Part shown: positions 32,235 to 40,915 of the stretch, in pieces | Layout: every line of letters starts with the position of its first letter | Numbering within the stretch: position 1 is the stretch's first letter | From: Bacillota bacterium | Lineage (GTDB): Bacteria; Bacillota; Clostridia; Clostridiales; Clostridiaceae | Assembly: GCA_023445445.1 (NCBI GenBank) | Contig: JAEXLD010000114.1 | Span: 1-45,659 of the forward strand | DNA: 45,659 bases | Direction of reading: 5' to 3' | Position numbers and translations under genes: made by a program | Notes under the pieces: generated by a model | Databases searched by the model: none | What the model saw: the letters and a program-made list of their open reading frames with translations, nothing else | What the model was told of the DNA's origin: nothing

Positions 32235-34670
32235 TTATCCCTTAAGAATAATATTATTTAGTATTACTGCTCTTATAGCTTCATATTTAATATAATCTGG
32301 TAAGCTCTTTTTAATAGCTTGGATTTTATCTATTCCATTTTTATTAATAGCATCTAAAATCATTTTTTCATCTTCTTTATGATAGTACTTATCACAATCT
32401 ATTTCTATGCTATAATCTCCACTGGCTCTTATATAATCAGTTATATATCCAAGAATAGTTGAAATTGATATTTCCATATCCTCTGAAATAGCTTCTATAT
32501 CTTCTCCCATATTAAGTCTATCTAAAGCTATTTCAGAAGCTCCCCTAGTTTCACCATCTATAATAAGCTTTTTCCTCTTCTTTTCTTTCCAAACTGGATT
32601 AATGCCCTTTTCAATAATATATCTATCTACTTCTTCAACTATTGGCTGCCCATATGTCTCAATCTTTTTAGGACCAATGCCTCCAATATCTTTAAGCTTT
32701 TCTAAAGTATTTGGATAACGTCCACTTATTTCTCTTAAGGTATTTTTACTTAAAATCATTTGCACAGGGAGATTTAATTTCTTAGCAAATCCTTCTCTTA
32801 TATTAATAAGCCTATCTAAAAGTTCTTTATCACTATTAACTTCAAAATAATCATCTTCTATTTCTTCAGCTTGATTCTTATCTACTGCTACTTCCTTTTC
32901 AATATTATTTTCTATGACATAATCTTTAATTATATCTATAAATCTTTCACCATATCTCTCATATTTTATTTCTCCAACACCTGAAATTTCAAGAATTTCT
33001 TCCTTAGTAATAGGATATTTAATACTCATTTCTCTTAAGGTTCCATCTCCAAATATCATATATGGAGCTTTTCTTTCCTCTTGAGCTATCTCTTGTCTTA
33101 ATAATCTTAATTTCTCAAATAAGTCATTAATTTCAACTCTATTACTTTCAATATTAACTTCTTTAAGAAGAACCTTAACTTCTCCTTTTATAACCTTAAA
33201 AGATATATTATTTAATGCTACAGTTGAATATTCTTCATTAACCTCTAAATATCCATGAGCAATTAATATATTTATAAATTCTTTTAATCCATCACTAGAA
33301 TATTCCTTCATTATTCCATAGGTACTAAGCTCATCAAAGCCTAAATTTAAAAGTTTCTTGTTTTTAGAACCTCTGAGAACATCTACTATCATTCCAACCC
33401 CAAAGCTTCTCTTCATTTTATAAATACAGGATATAACCTTTTGAGCTTCTATAGTTCTATCCTTCACTTCACCTTTATTTAAGCAATTGCTACAATTACC
33501 ACATTCTCCTTCATATGGATCACCAAAGTAATTTAATAAATACTTTCTATAACAGCTATTTATATAAACTAAGCTTGTCATTTGCTGAAGCTTTTTATAC
33601 TGATTATTTTTCCTTATTGGATCTTCAGTACTAACTTCAATTAGATACTTTTGGGTAATAACATCTGCTGGAGAAAAAAGCATTATACATTCACTTTCTT
33701 CTCCATCTCTTCCTGCTCTACCTATCTCTTGATAATATCCTTCAATATTCTTAGGCATGTTATAGTGAATAACATATCTTATATTAGGTTTATCAATACC
33801 CATACCAAAGGCATTAGTAGCAACAATTACAGTGGTTTCATCATTTATAAATTCTTCTTGGCACTTAATTCTCTCATCATTTGAAAGCCCTGCATGATAT
33901 CTTCCTGCTTTAATGTTGTTTTTATTTAACAATTCATAAAGACTATCAACATCTCTTCTAGTTGCTGCATATATTATTCCTGCATCTTTAGAATTATCCT
34001 TTATATAATTAATTAAAAACTTCTTTTTTTCTATTCCCTTAATGACATTTATTCTTAAATTTTCTCTATCAAAACCAGTAACAAATATCTTTGGATTATT
34101 AAGCCTTAATAAGTTTACAATATCATTTCTTACTTCTTCAGATGCTGTTGCTGTAAAAGCTGTTATAATAGGCCTTTCTATAAGCTTATCAATAAAGGTT
34201 GATATACCCTTATAACTTACTCTGAAGTCATGCCCCCATTGAGACACACAATGTGCCTCATCTATTGCTATTTGTGCAATTTTAACTTGTGTTATTGCTG
34301 TAATAAATTCATTCGAGTGAAGTCTTTCAGGTGCCACATAAATTATCTTATATTTATTATTTTCAATACCATTCATTACCTCATTAAATTCATAAGTAGA
34401 TAAAGAACTATTTAAAAATGCAGAGTTTATTCCCATGGAATTTAAAGTATCTACTTGATCCTTCATAAGAGATATAAGAGGTGAAATTACTATTGTTATT
34501 CCCTCTAAAATTAATGCTGGAATCTGATAGCAGAGAGACTTCCCCCCTCCTGTTGGCATAATAGCAAGAACATCCTTTTCTTTTAATATTTCATCTATAA
34601 TTCTTTCTTGTCCTCTTCTAAAGCTCTTATATCCAAAGTACTTCTCTAAAACTTCTAACTTATCAATCAC
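32235..34670 (-). CDS. recQ: RecQ-family DNA helicase with two HRDC domains and a C-terminal HTH domain
   Basis: An 811-aa 3'-5' DNA helicase for recombination and fork repair. Helicase: Walker A PTGGGKS (39-45), IDEAHCVSQWGHDFR, FTATA, QEIGRAGRDG. RQC with zinc cysteines in YINSCYRKYL and GECGNCSNC, followed by a winged helix. Then two HRDC-like domains (KAPYMIFGDGTLREMS and LPVQMILSKNTLREIS) and a C-terminal HTH_40-type segment (TRGASEIALDRLNMGEDIEAIS). Typical bacterial RecQ is about 600 aa with one HRDC, so this is the long form. GTG start at 34670 with AAGGAG ten bases upstream; the minus-strand TGGTATAAT near 34716-34724 is an extended -10. Confidence 0.92.
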   Translation of the reverse strand: MIDKLEVLEKYFGYKSFRRGQERIIDEILKEKDVLAIMPTGGGKSLCYQIPALILEGITIVISPLISLMKDQVDTLNSMGINSAFLNSSLSTYEFNEVMNGIENNKYKIIYVAPERLHSNEFITAITQVKIAQIAIDEAHCVSQWGHDFRVSYKGISTFIDKLIERPIITAFTATASEEVRNDIVNLLRLNNPKIFVTGFDRENLRINVIKGIEKKKFLINYIKDNSKDAGIIYAATRRDVDSLYELLNKNNIKAGRYHAGLSNDERIKCQEEFINDETTVIVATNAFGMGIDKPNIRYVIHYNMPKNIEGYYQEIGRAGRDGEESECIMLFSPADVITQKYLIEVSTEDPIRKNNQYKKLQQMTSLVYINSCYRKYLLNYFGDPYEGECGNCSNCLNKGEVKDRTIEAQKVISCIYKMKRSFGVGMIVDVLRGSKNKKLLNLGFDELSTYGIMKEYSSDGLKEFINILIAHGYLEVNEEYSTVALNNISFKVIKGEVKVLLKEVNIESNRVEINDLFEKLRLLRQEIAQEERKAPYMIFGDGTLREMSIKYPITKEEILEISGVGEIKYERYGERFIDIIKDYVIENNIEKEVAVDKNQAEEIEDDYFEVNSDKELLDRLINIREGFAKKLNLPVQMILSKNTLREISGRYPNTLEKLKDIGGIGPKKIETYGQPIVEEVDRYIIEKGINPVWKEKKRKKLIIDGETRGASEIALDRLNMGEDIEAISEDMEISISTILGYITDYIRASGDYSIEIDCDKYYHKEDEKMILDAINKNGIDKIQAIKKSLPDYIKYEAIRAVILNNIILKG

Positions 34671-34874
34671 CTATACTATTCTCCTTATCTAATCTGCTAT
34701 ATACTTATTATCTTAATTATACCAAATAACCTAAAATATATTCTTATATTATTACTTACTTATAAGTTTCTTAATTTTGTTCTAAGTATAAAGTAGGTTT
34801 TAAAAATACTATTATTAAATGCTTAAAACTATTAGTATCATATAAATCTTTATATTAATGTAAAAATAAAAAAA

Positions 34875-35037
34875 AGAGCTGTCCGCAACAGCTCCTAAAT
34901 TAAAAATGTAGAATGTAGAATTATTTATGTAATTCTAAATGAATTACTGAAAAGATATATATTTTAGAAACTCCTAAGGGAGTTTCTTCTTTAATTTTAC
35001 ATTTTTCATTATTCATTTTACATTGTGCGACAGCACC
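34875..35037 (+). repeat. MITE-like repeat, copy A
   Basis: 163 bases, from an AGAGCTGTCCGCAACAGCTC hairpin through an AAAAATGTAGAATGTAG segment, a GTAATTC/GAATTAC stem, a GAAACTCC/GGAGTTTC hairpin, to CATTTTACATTGTGCGACAG and CACC. Ends are inverted repeats of each other (GGAGCTGTC-like left, complement of GGTGCTGTCGCAC right). It ends 12 bases after the rubredoxin-like gene's stop codon and may act as its terminator. The rest of the interval 34671-35049 is AT-rich with the recQ promoter. Confidence 0.85.
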
Positions 35038-35049
35038 TTTAATATAATT

Positions 35050-35385
35050 CTACCACTTTCCGTTAGTCATATGTCCTGCAAGTTCTGCCTTACATCTTTG
35101 CTTTATTGTCCAAGCTTCATTTTTAGCTTTTTCAAATCCATTTACACACTTAGGATCTAGATTTATTTCTATACCTTCTTGTGCAAGCTTAGCAATTCTG
35201 TCTGCTAATACAATTAATTCAGCATGAATTGTATTAGTTCTATCTGCAGTATAAATCTTTGCTGCTTCTTCACTAGTAAGCTCAACAAACTTTTCTTTTC
35301 CTAAGTTACACTTTGGACAAACTTCTGGTGCTTCAAGTCCTTCGTGTACATATCCACACACAGTACATCTAAATAATTTCTTCAT
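35050..35385 (-). CDS. Rubredoxin-like domain protein with helical C-terminus
   Basis: 111 aa, cytosolic. Residues 1-35 are a rubredoxin-like Fe(Cys)4 domain: FRCTVCGYVHEG and APEVCPKCNLG. Residues 45-111 are helical (HAELIVLADRIAKLAQEG, FEKAKNEAWTIKQRC), resembling one half of a ferritin-like bundle but without the usual ExxH iron ligands. Reverse rubrerythrins of clostridia carry an N-terminal rubredoxin domain before a full ferritin-like domain, so this may be a shortened relative or an electron carrier of its own. It has a strong promoter and is alone in its transcript. GGAGTG precedes the ATG. Confidence 0.75.
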   Translation of the reverse strand: MKKLFRCTVCGYVHEGLEAPEVCPKCNLGKEKFVELTSEEAAKIYTADRTNTIHAELIVLADRIAKLAQEGIEINLDPKCVNGFEKAKNEAWTIKQRCKAELAGHMTNGKW

Positions 35386-35441
35386 AATTAATCACTCCTA
35401 TATCTAAATAATTATATTTTTTATCCATTTAATATACATAT

Positions 35442-35470
35442 ATATTATCCCATTTAGTATTAATTGTCAA
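35442..35470 (-). promoter_or_regulatory. Promoter of the rubredoxin-like gene
   Basis: On the minus strand TTGACA (35465-35470), a 17-base spacer and TAATAT (35442-35447): a near-consensus sigma-A promoter. Confidence 0.75.
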
Positions 35471-35545
35471 CTAATAAATATTATTAGTTATAAGATTTTT
35501 TTATAAATCTATAATAAGTACTTATACTCTTAATTATGTTTATTT

Positions 35546-35597
35546 TTGCAGTTATACTTATAATATTTTATAATGTATATAAAATATACATTATAAA
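35546..35597 (+). promoter_or_regulatory. Promoter of the Bce-type regulator gene with 31-base operator-like palindrome
   Basis: TTGCAG (35546-35551), 17-base spacer, TATAAT (35569-35574). Overlapping the -10 and the transcription start is a perfect inverted repeat with 14-base arms and a 3-base centre (35567-35597; arm TTTATAATGTATAT). Its right arm runs into the AAAGGAAG ribosome binding site, so it could be a repressor site or an mRNA hairpin that hides the ribosome binding site. Confidence 0.65.
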
Positions 35598-35609
35598 GGA
35601 AGTGAGACT

Positions 35610-36278
35610 ATGTCAAAAATAATAATTGTTGAAGATTCTGAAACCATAAGAGAAGAATTAAAAATTTTTTTAACAAGATATGAATATTATGTTATTGCTC
35701 CATCAAATTTTGAGAACATTGTTGAAGTAATATTAGAAGAAAATCCAGACTTATTACTTTTAGATATCAACCTTCCCGTATTTGATGGCTATCATATATG
35801 TAGAGAAATAAGAAAGCATTCAGATATGCCAATTATAATTGTTACAAGTAGAAATAGTGATATGGATGAACTTATGAGTATGAATTTAGGTGCTGATGAC
35901 TTTATTACTAAGCCATATAATACCCAAATTCTTTTAGCAAGGATTTCTTCCCTTTTAAGAAGAGTTAATGTTTCTTCTTCTAATGATATTATGAATTATA
36001 ATAACTTAAAGCTTAATTTATCAAATAGCTCAATTACCTACAATGGCAATACAGTAGAGCTAACTAAAAATGAGCTTAAGATACTTTCCTGTATGATTAA
36101 AAATAAAGGTAAAATTGTTTCTAGGGATGAATTAATGGATTTTATGTGGAACTCAGATGCTTTTGTAGATGATAATAACTTATCAGTTAATGTTACAAGA
36201 CTAAGAAAGAAATTAGAAGAAGTAGGAATGAAGGAAACCATAGAAACTAGACGTGGCCTTGGGTATATATTGCCATGA
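35610..36278 (+). CDS. OmpR-family response regulator of a BceRS-type system
   Basis: 222 aa. Receiver with EDSETIREE, phosphorylated Asp in LLLDINLPVFDG, Thr in IVTSR and Lys in FITKPYNT; winged-helix output domain with VELTKNELKILSCM, RDELMDFMWNSD and ETRRGLGYIL. Typical of BceR/VraR-like regulators beside peptide-detoxifying ABC transporters. ATGA overlap with the kinase gene. The 31-base palindrome at the promoter suggests that it, or another regulator, controls the module. Confidence 0.9.
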   Translation: MSKIIIVEDSETIREELKIFLTRYEYYVIAPSNFENIVEVILEENPDLLLLDINLPVFDGYHICREIRKHSDMPIIIVTSRNSDMDELMSMNLGADDFITKPYNTQILLARISSLLRRVNVSSSNDIMNYNNLKLNLSNSSITYNGNTVELTKNELKILSCMIKNKGKIVSRDELMDFMWNSDAFVDDNNLSVNVTRLRKKLEEVGMKETIETRRGLGYILP

Positions 36279-37288
36279 GCTTAAAAGAGTATTTAAAAGA
36301 TAGGTTTTTGTTCCTTTTAATTAATTTTATATTATTTATTATAGTGGCCTTAATAATGCTACTTATTAATGTTAGTAGGAATATACTACTACTAGTTTTC
36401 TCTATATGGTTTTTCCCTCTTCTTTCTTTTATTATTACAGAGTATATTAAGGTAAATAGTTTTTATCAAGATTTAAATAATGTTCTAGAAAACTTAGATA
36501 AAAAATATCTTATTTCTGAAATTATAAAGGAACCAGATTTTATTGAAGGTAAGACTATCTACAATATATTAAGAGAAACCAATAAAGCTATGCATGAGCA
36601 TATAAAAAAATATAGAGATATGCAAAGTGAGTATAGAGAATATATAGAAACTTGGGTTCATGAAATAAAAACTCCTATTGCTTCTACAAGACTAATCATA
36701 GAAAATAACCAAGATAAAATTACTAAAAATATTAATTATGAATTGAATACCATTGAGAATTATATTGAACAAGTTCTATATTACTCAAGAAGTAATGATG
36801 TAAGTAAAGATTATATAATAAGAGAGCTTTCCTTAGCTACTATAGTGAGAAATACTATAAGGAAGAATTCTAGAGATTTTATAAATAAAAGAATATCTGT
36901 GGATATAGAGGCAGTAGAAGGAACTATATACTGTGATGCTAAATGGCTTGAATTTATATTAAATCAAATCATTAGCAACTCTATTAAATATAGTAGAAAA
37001 AATGAAGGTAAGGTAATTATTTATACTATTGAAAATGAAAATAATATAATTCTTACTGTTGAAGATAATGGAATAGGCATAGTAAATAAAGATATTAATA
37101 GAGTTTTTGAAAAAGGTTTTACAGGAGATAATGGTAGAAAACTTAGTAAGTCTACTGGTATAGGCCTTTATTTGTGCAAAAAACTTTGTGAACAATTGGG
37201 ATTAGGTATTACTTTAACTTCAAAAGTTGATGAAGGAACAAAGGTTAGTATTATCTTCCCCCTAAGTAAGGTTAATTTAATTAGTTGA
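36275..37288 (+). CDS. Intramembrane-sensing histidine kinase, BceS-like
   Basis: 337 aa. Two transmembrane helices at the N-terminus (about 12-32 and 38-56) with almost no external loop, the hallmark of intramembrane-sensing kinases that read the flux of a partner ABC transporter rather than a ligand. Then a linker, the H-box TWVHEIKTPIAST, and a HATPase (NQIISNSIKYS, VEDNGIGI, STGIGLYLCKKLCEQLG). It forms the sensor of the Bce-like module with the ABC transporter encoded downstream; signalling probably requires the BceB-like permease. Confidence 0.9.
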   Translation: MSLKEYLKDRFLFLLINFILFIIVALIMLLINVSRNILLLVFSIWFFPLLSFIITEYIKVNSFYQDLNNVLENLDKKYLISEIIKEPDFIEGKTIYNILRETNKAMHEHIKKYRDMQSEYREYIETWVHEIKTPIASTRLIIENNQDKITKNINYELNTIENYIEQVLYYSRSNDVSKDYIIRELSLATIVRNTIRKNSRDFINKRISVDIEAVEGTIYCDAKWLEFILNQIISNSIKYSRKNEGKVIIYTIENENNIILTVEDNGIGIVNKDINRVFEKGFTGDNGRKLSKSTGIGLYLCKKLCEQLGLGITLTSKVDEGTKVSIIFPLSKVNLIS

Positions 37289-37297
37289 ATATATATT

Positions 37298-37354
37298 AAT
37301 AATGGATTCTTAGCTATTGATAATTATAGTATCTAGGAACCCATTATTTTTTTA
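37298..37354 (+). terminator. Terminator after BceS-like gene
   Basis: AATAATGGATTC (37298-37309) and GAACCCATTATT (37337-37348) arms with one mismatch, followed by a T run. The downstream genes would need their own promoter or read-through. Confidence 0.7.
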
Positions 37355-37472
37355 ATCATTATCTTTCAAAAATGTAACCTTAATGAAATATAAACTAATA
37401 TGTACTTATTACTATTCCTAGTAAAATGATATTCATAAAGAACAAATAAATTAATGTTTGGAGGAAAATTTT

Positions 37473-37889
37473 ATGAAAAAATTTATAATACCTATTTTAC
37501 TAGTAATTTTAATATGGACTGGATTTAACGCTACTTATAATTATTTCTTTGGTCCTAAAATTTTAGAGGTTACACTAACTAAATCTATAGATGAGAAGGG
37601 TAAGGCTACTGAATCAGCCGATACTTTTACTTCTAAGGATAAAATTTATCTTTCCGCAAAGGGAAAGAAACTTGCTATAAGCGAGGCAACTGTTGTTTGG
37701 TACAAGGGGGAAGTAGCAACAAAGAATAGATTTAAGACTGAAGAAAATATACAAAAAAATAAATCTGGATACTTTACTGCTGAATTCTCTGTTCCTGAAG
37801 GTCTTGAAGAAGGTAACTATGGAGTAGCAATCTTTAATGGGGGTAACGATATTATAGAAAAAGAATTAGAGTTTGAAATAAAAAATTAA
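37473..37889 (+). CDS. Membrane-anchored extracytoplasmic protein, Ig-like, in the Bce-type module
   Basis: 138 aa. An N-terminal signal-anchor (KKFIIPILLVILIWTGF, no lipobox cysteine) is followed by about 110 residues of alternating beta-strand pattern (DKIYLSAKGKKL, ATVVWYKGEV, GYFTAEFSVPEGLEEGNYGVA and ELEFEI), suggesting an Ig- or fibronectin-like sandwich outside the membrane. I do not recognise a named family. It sits between the kinase and ABC transporter genes, 60 bases before the latter, where other systems carry small accessory proteins; it may shield or sense the antimicrobial peptide. GGAGG lies eight bases before the ATG at 37473, better than the TTG at 37458. Confidence 0.75.
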   Translation: MKKFIIPILLVILIWTGFNATYNYFFGPKILEVTLTKSIDEKGKATESADTFTSKDKIYLSAKGKKLAISEATVVWYKGEVATKNRFKTEENIQKNKSGYFTAEFSVPEGLEEGNYGVAIFNGGNDIIEKELEFEIKN

Positions 37890-37949
37890 GTATTTACCCA
37901 TTATTCTAATTAATAAATCTCTTTATGAGGAAATATAGGAGGAATTGTA

Positions 37950-38717
37950 ATGAAAAATATATTACAGGTAGAAAAAATTGAAAAATATTATGGTAATAAA
38001 GGCAATATAACAAAGGCTATAGATAATATAAGCTTTACTGTAGATAAAGGAGAATTTGTTGGTATAATGGGACCCTCTGGTAGTGGTAAAACCACTCTAT
38101 TAAATTGTATTTCAACTATTGATAATGTAACAACAGGTAATATTATAATAAATAATAAGGATATTACTAAACTTAGACCTAAATCCCTAGAAAATTTCAG
38201 ACGTGATGAGTTAGGATTTATATTTCAGGATTTTAATCTTTTAGATACTCTTACCGCTTATGAAAATATAGCTTTGGCTCTAACAATACAAGATAGAAAG
38301 GTTACTGAAATAGATAGCCTTATTAAAAAGGTAGCAGAAAAACTTGAGATATTAGATGTTCTAACTAAATATCCTTTTCAAATGTCAGGAGGTCAAAAGC
38401 AAAGAGTAGCTTCTGCTAGAGCTCTAGTTACTGAACCATCACTTATACTAGCTGATGAGCCTACTGGAGCATTAGACTCTAAATCCTCAAGACTTCTGTT
38501 AGATTCCTTTGAAAAGTTAAATAAAGAATTCCAAGCTACTATACTAATGGTTACTCATGATGCTTTTACAGCAAGCTATGCCCATAGAATTCTATTTATT
38601 AAGGATGGTAAGATATTTAATGAACTCCTTCGTGGAAATGACTCTAGAAAAGAATTTTTCAATAAAATAATTGAAATTGTAACTTTACTTGGAGGTGACG
38701 CCAGCGATGTTTTCTAA
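37950..38717 (+). CDS. ABC transporter ATP-binding protein, BceA-like
   Basis: 255 aa. MacB/BceA-type ATPase: Walker A GPSGSGKTT, Q-loop FIFQDFNLLDTLTAYENI, signature MSGGQKQR, Walker B LILADEPTGALDSKS, H-loop MVTHD. Energises the BceB-like permease to free lipid II-cycle intermediates from peptide antibiotics such as bacitracin or nisin-like peptides. AGGAGG seven bases before the ATG. It overlaps the permease start by 11 bases. An unusually long C-terminus (about 25 aa after KDGKIFNELLRG) is normal for this subfamily. Confidence 0.92.
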   Translation: MKNILQVEKIEKYYGNKGNITKAIDNISFTVDKGEFVGIMGPSGSGKTTLLNCISTIDNVTTGNIIINNKDITKLRPKSLENFRRDELGFIFQDFNLLDTLTAYENIALALTIQDRKVTEIDSLIKKVAEKLEILDVLTKYPFQMSGGQKQRVASARALVTEPSLILADEPTGALDSKSSRLLLDSFEKLNKEFQATILMVTHDAFTASYAHRILFIKDGKIFNELLRGNDSRKEFFNKIIEIVTLLGGDASDVF

Positions 38718-40731
38718 AATAGCAAGAAATAATGTAAAAAGGAGCTTCAAGGATTATTCTATATATTTTCTTACTCTAACCTTTGCAGTATGTATTTTTT
38801 ATAGCTTTAATTCTATTGAATCTCAAAAGTCACTACTTGATATAAATACTAGTACAGAAGAATATATGGTAATGCTAAACAAACTAATAGCTGGAGCCTC
38901 TATATTTGTATCCTTTATTCTAGGAGGACTTATAGTTTATGCTAATAATTTTCTTATAAAAAAACGTAAAAAAGAACTAGGTATATACATGACATTAGGT
39001 ATGTCTAAGAGGAAAATCTCTAGAATCCTAATTCTAGAAACCTTTTTTATTGGATTATTATCCTTAGTTGTTGGAATTCTCTTAGGAATTATAGTTTCCC
39101 AAGGGCTATCAGTTATTATAGCTAAATTATTATCAGTTAATATGAATGCCTATAAATTTATTATATCAATAAGTTCAATAGCTAAGTCTTCACTATATTT
39201 TGGAGTAATATTCATTTTAGTAATGATATTTAATCAAGTTACTATTTCTAAATATAAACTTATAGACATGCTTAATGCAGCAAAGAAAAATGAAGAAATA
39301 AAGATTAATAATCCCATTATTTCAATAATTTTGTTTGTTTTATCCCTAGCATCACTTATATCAGCATATATTCTAATAATAAAAATTGGGCTATCTGTTG
39401 ATGATTATCGTTTTATGCTTTCAATTGTCTTGGGCTTTATTGGAACTATACTATGGTTTTTTAGTCTCTCAAGTTTCTTAATTCAAATTATACAAAAGAA
39501 TAAACAAATATATTTAAAAAAATTAAATATATTTGTTTTAAGACAAATTAATAATAAAATAACAACTAACTTTATATCTATGACTACTATATGTCTTATG
39601 CTTTTCTTAACTATAACACTTTTATTTAGTATGTTTAGCTATAAGAGTACATTTGATAAGTCCTTAAAAGGCAATACTTACTTTGATAGCTCTGCAAAGC
39701 TTCATGTTAATACTGATGTCCAAGAAATTAATGATATGGAAGAGCTTTTAAATAGTATAAACTTTAACTTTAATCCTTCTGAAAAATATGTTTTTTTCAA
39801 CCAATACAAGCTTGATATTTATCTAAGCCAATTACTAAATGATTATTTAACTAAAAAAGAGATAGATGAAATGAAGTATTCTTATTCAGATCATAATATA
39901 TCAGCAGTAAAAGTATCTGAATATAATTCCATAAATAAACTTTTAGATAAAGCTCCTATAGATTTAAAAGATAATGAGATCTTAATTGTGTCAAACTATG
40001 ATGAGTTTAACAAGGCCTTCAATAAATTTATTAAAAATGAGAACTCTGTAGTCATTGATAATAATACTTATATCATTAAAAATGAAGGCTTAATTAAAGA
40101 TAATGTATCTAGTGTGTTTCAAGAATTACAATTCCTTTATTTCATAGTACCTGATAACTTTGAAGGAAAATTAACACTATCACACTCGAATGTTAATGTA
40201 ATATATGATAAAAGTACTTATGCAGAATCAGAAGAAAAGTTTTCAAAATTCTATGTTGATATTTTAGAAAATAGAAATCCTGCTGGTTCAACTTCTTTAG
40301 TGCTTGGAAACACATTGGAACAATTATATTCCATGGTGTATGGTGCATCTACAATGGTAGTATTCTTAGGTATGTATTTAGGTGTAGTATTTTTAATATC
40401 TAGTGCTGCAGTGTTAGCATTACAGCAATTATCAGAAGCAAGTGATAGTGTTAGTAGATATAATTCTCTTAAGAAAATAGGTGTTACTGAAAAAATGATA
40501 AATAAATCAATATTAAAACAAACCTTAATTTATTTTATGGCACCTTTATCACTAGCCATTATACATTCAATAATTGCTATGAAAGTAGTAAATGAAGTCT
40601 TTTCTACTTATAATAAAGATTTATTTAGTAACTCTTCTATAATAATAGTCCTGGCTCTTATTATAATATATGGTGGATACTTCTATACAACTTATATTAG
40701 TTTCAAAAATATAGTTAAAAATAGTAATTAG
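38707..40731 (+). CDS. ABC transporter permease, BceB-like (FtsX family)
   Basis: 674 aa with about ten transmembrane helices: TM1 near 15-35, a four-helix FtsX block with the KKRKKELGIYMTLGMSKRKI coupling loop, further helices to about residue 310, a large extracytoplasmic domain of some 200 aa (about 320-530), and the last three helices. This is the BceB/VraG layout, in which the external domain contacts the peptide-lipid target and the permease signals to the kinase. ATG at 38707 with GGAGGTG nine bases upstream is preferred over the ATG at 38689. A MITE-like repeat begins 16 bases after its stop. Confidence 0.92.
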   Translation: MFSKIARNNVKRSFKDYSIYFLTLTFAVCIFYSFNSIESQKSLLDINTSTEEYMVMLNKLIAGASIFVSFILGGLIVYANNFLIKKRKKELGIYMTLGMSKRKISRILILETFFIGLLSLVVGILLGIIVSQGLSVIIAKLLSVNMNAYKFIISISSIAKSSLYFGVIFILVMIFNQVTISKYKLIDMLNAAKKNEEIKINNPIISIILFVLSLASLISAYILIIKIGLSVDDYRFMLSIVLGFIGTILWFFSLSSFLIQIIQKNKQIYLKKLNIFVLRQINNKITTNFISMTTICLMLFLTITLLFSMFSYKSTFDKSLKGNTYFDSSAKLHVNTDVQEINDMEELLNSINFNFNPSEKYVFFNQYKLDIYLSQLLNDYLTKKEIDEMKYSYSDHNISAVKVSEYNSINKLLDKAPIDLKDNEILIVSNYDEFNKAFNKFIKNENSVVIDNNTYIIKNEGLIKDNVSSVFQELQFLYFIVPDNFEGKLTLSHSNVNVIYDKSTYAESEEKFSKFYVDILENRNPAGSTSLVLGNTLEQLYSMVYGASTMVVFLGMYLGVVFLISSAAVLALQQLSEASDSVSRYNSLKKIGVTEKMINKSILKQTLIYFMAPLSLAIIHSIIAMKVVNEVFSTYNKDLFSNSSIIIVLALIIIYGGYFYTTYISFKNIVKNSN

Positions 40732-40746
40732 TGCTTAAATAATAAT

Positions 40747-40915
40747 GGAGCTGTCACAACAGCTCCTAAATTAAAAATGTAGAATGTAAAATGTAGAATT
40801 ATTGATGTAATTCCAAAGGAATTACTAAAAAGATATATATTTTAGAAACTCCTAATGGAGTTTCCTCTTTAATTTTACATTTTTCATTATTCATTTTACA
40901 TTGTGCGACAGCACC
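40747..40915 (+). repeat. MITE-like repeat, copy B
   Basis: 169 bases: GGAGCTGTCACAACAGCTCC hairpin, an AAAAATGTAGAATGTAAAAT segment, GTAATTCC/GGAATTAC hairpin, GAAACTCC/GGAGTTTC hairpin, then CATTTTTCATTATTCATTTT and TGTGCGACAGCACC. The last 25 bases are the 3' end of the convergent MFS-GH2 gene: its stop codon and last seven codons lie inside the repeat. It separates two convergent genes. Compared with copy C over their shared 123 bases I count four differences. Confidence 0.9.
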
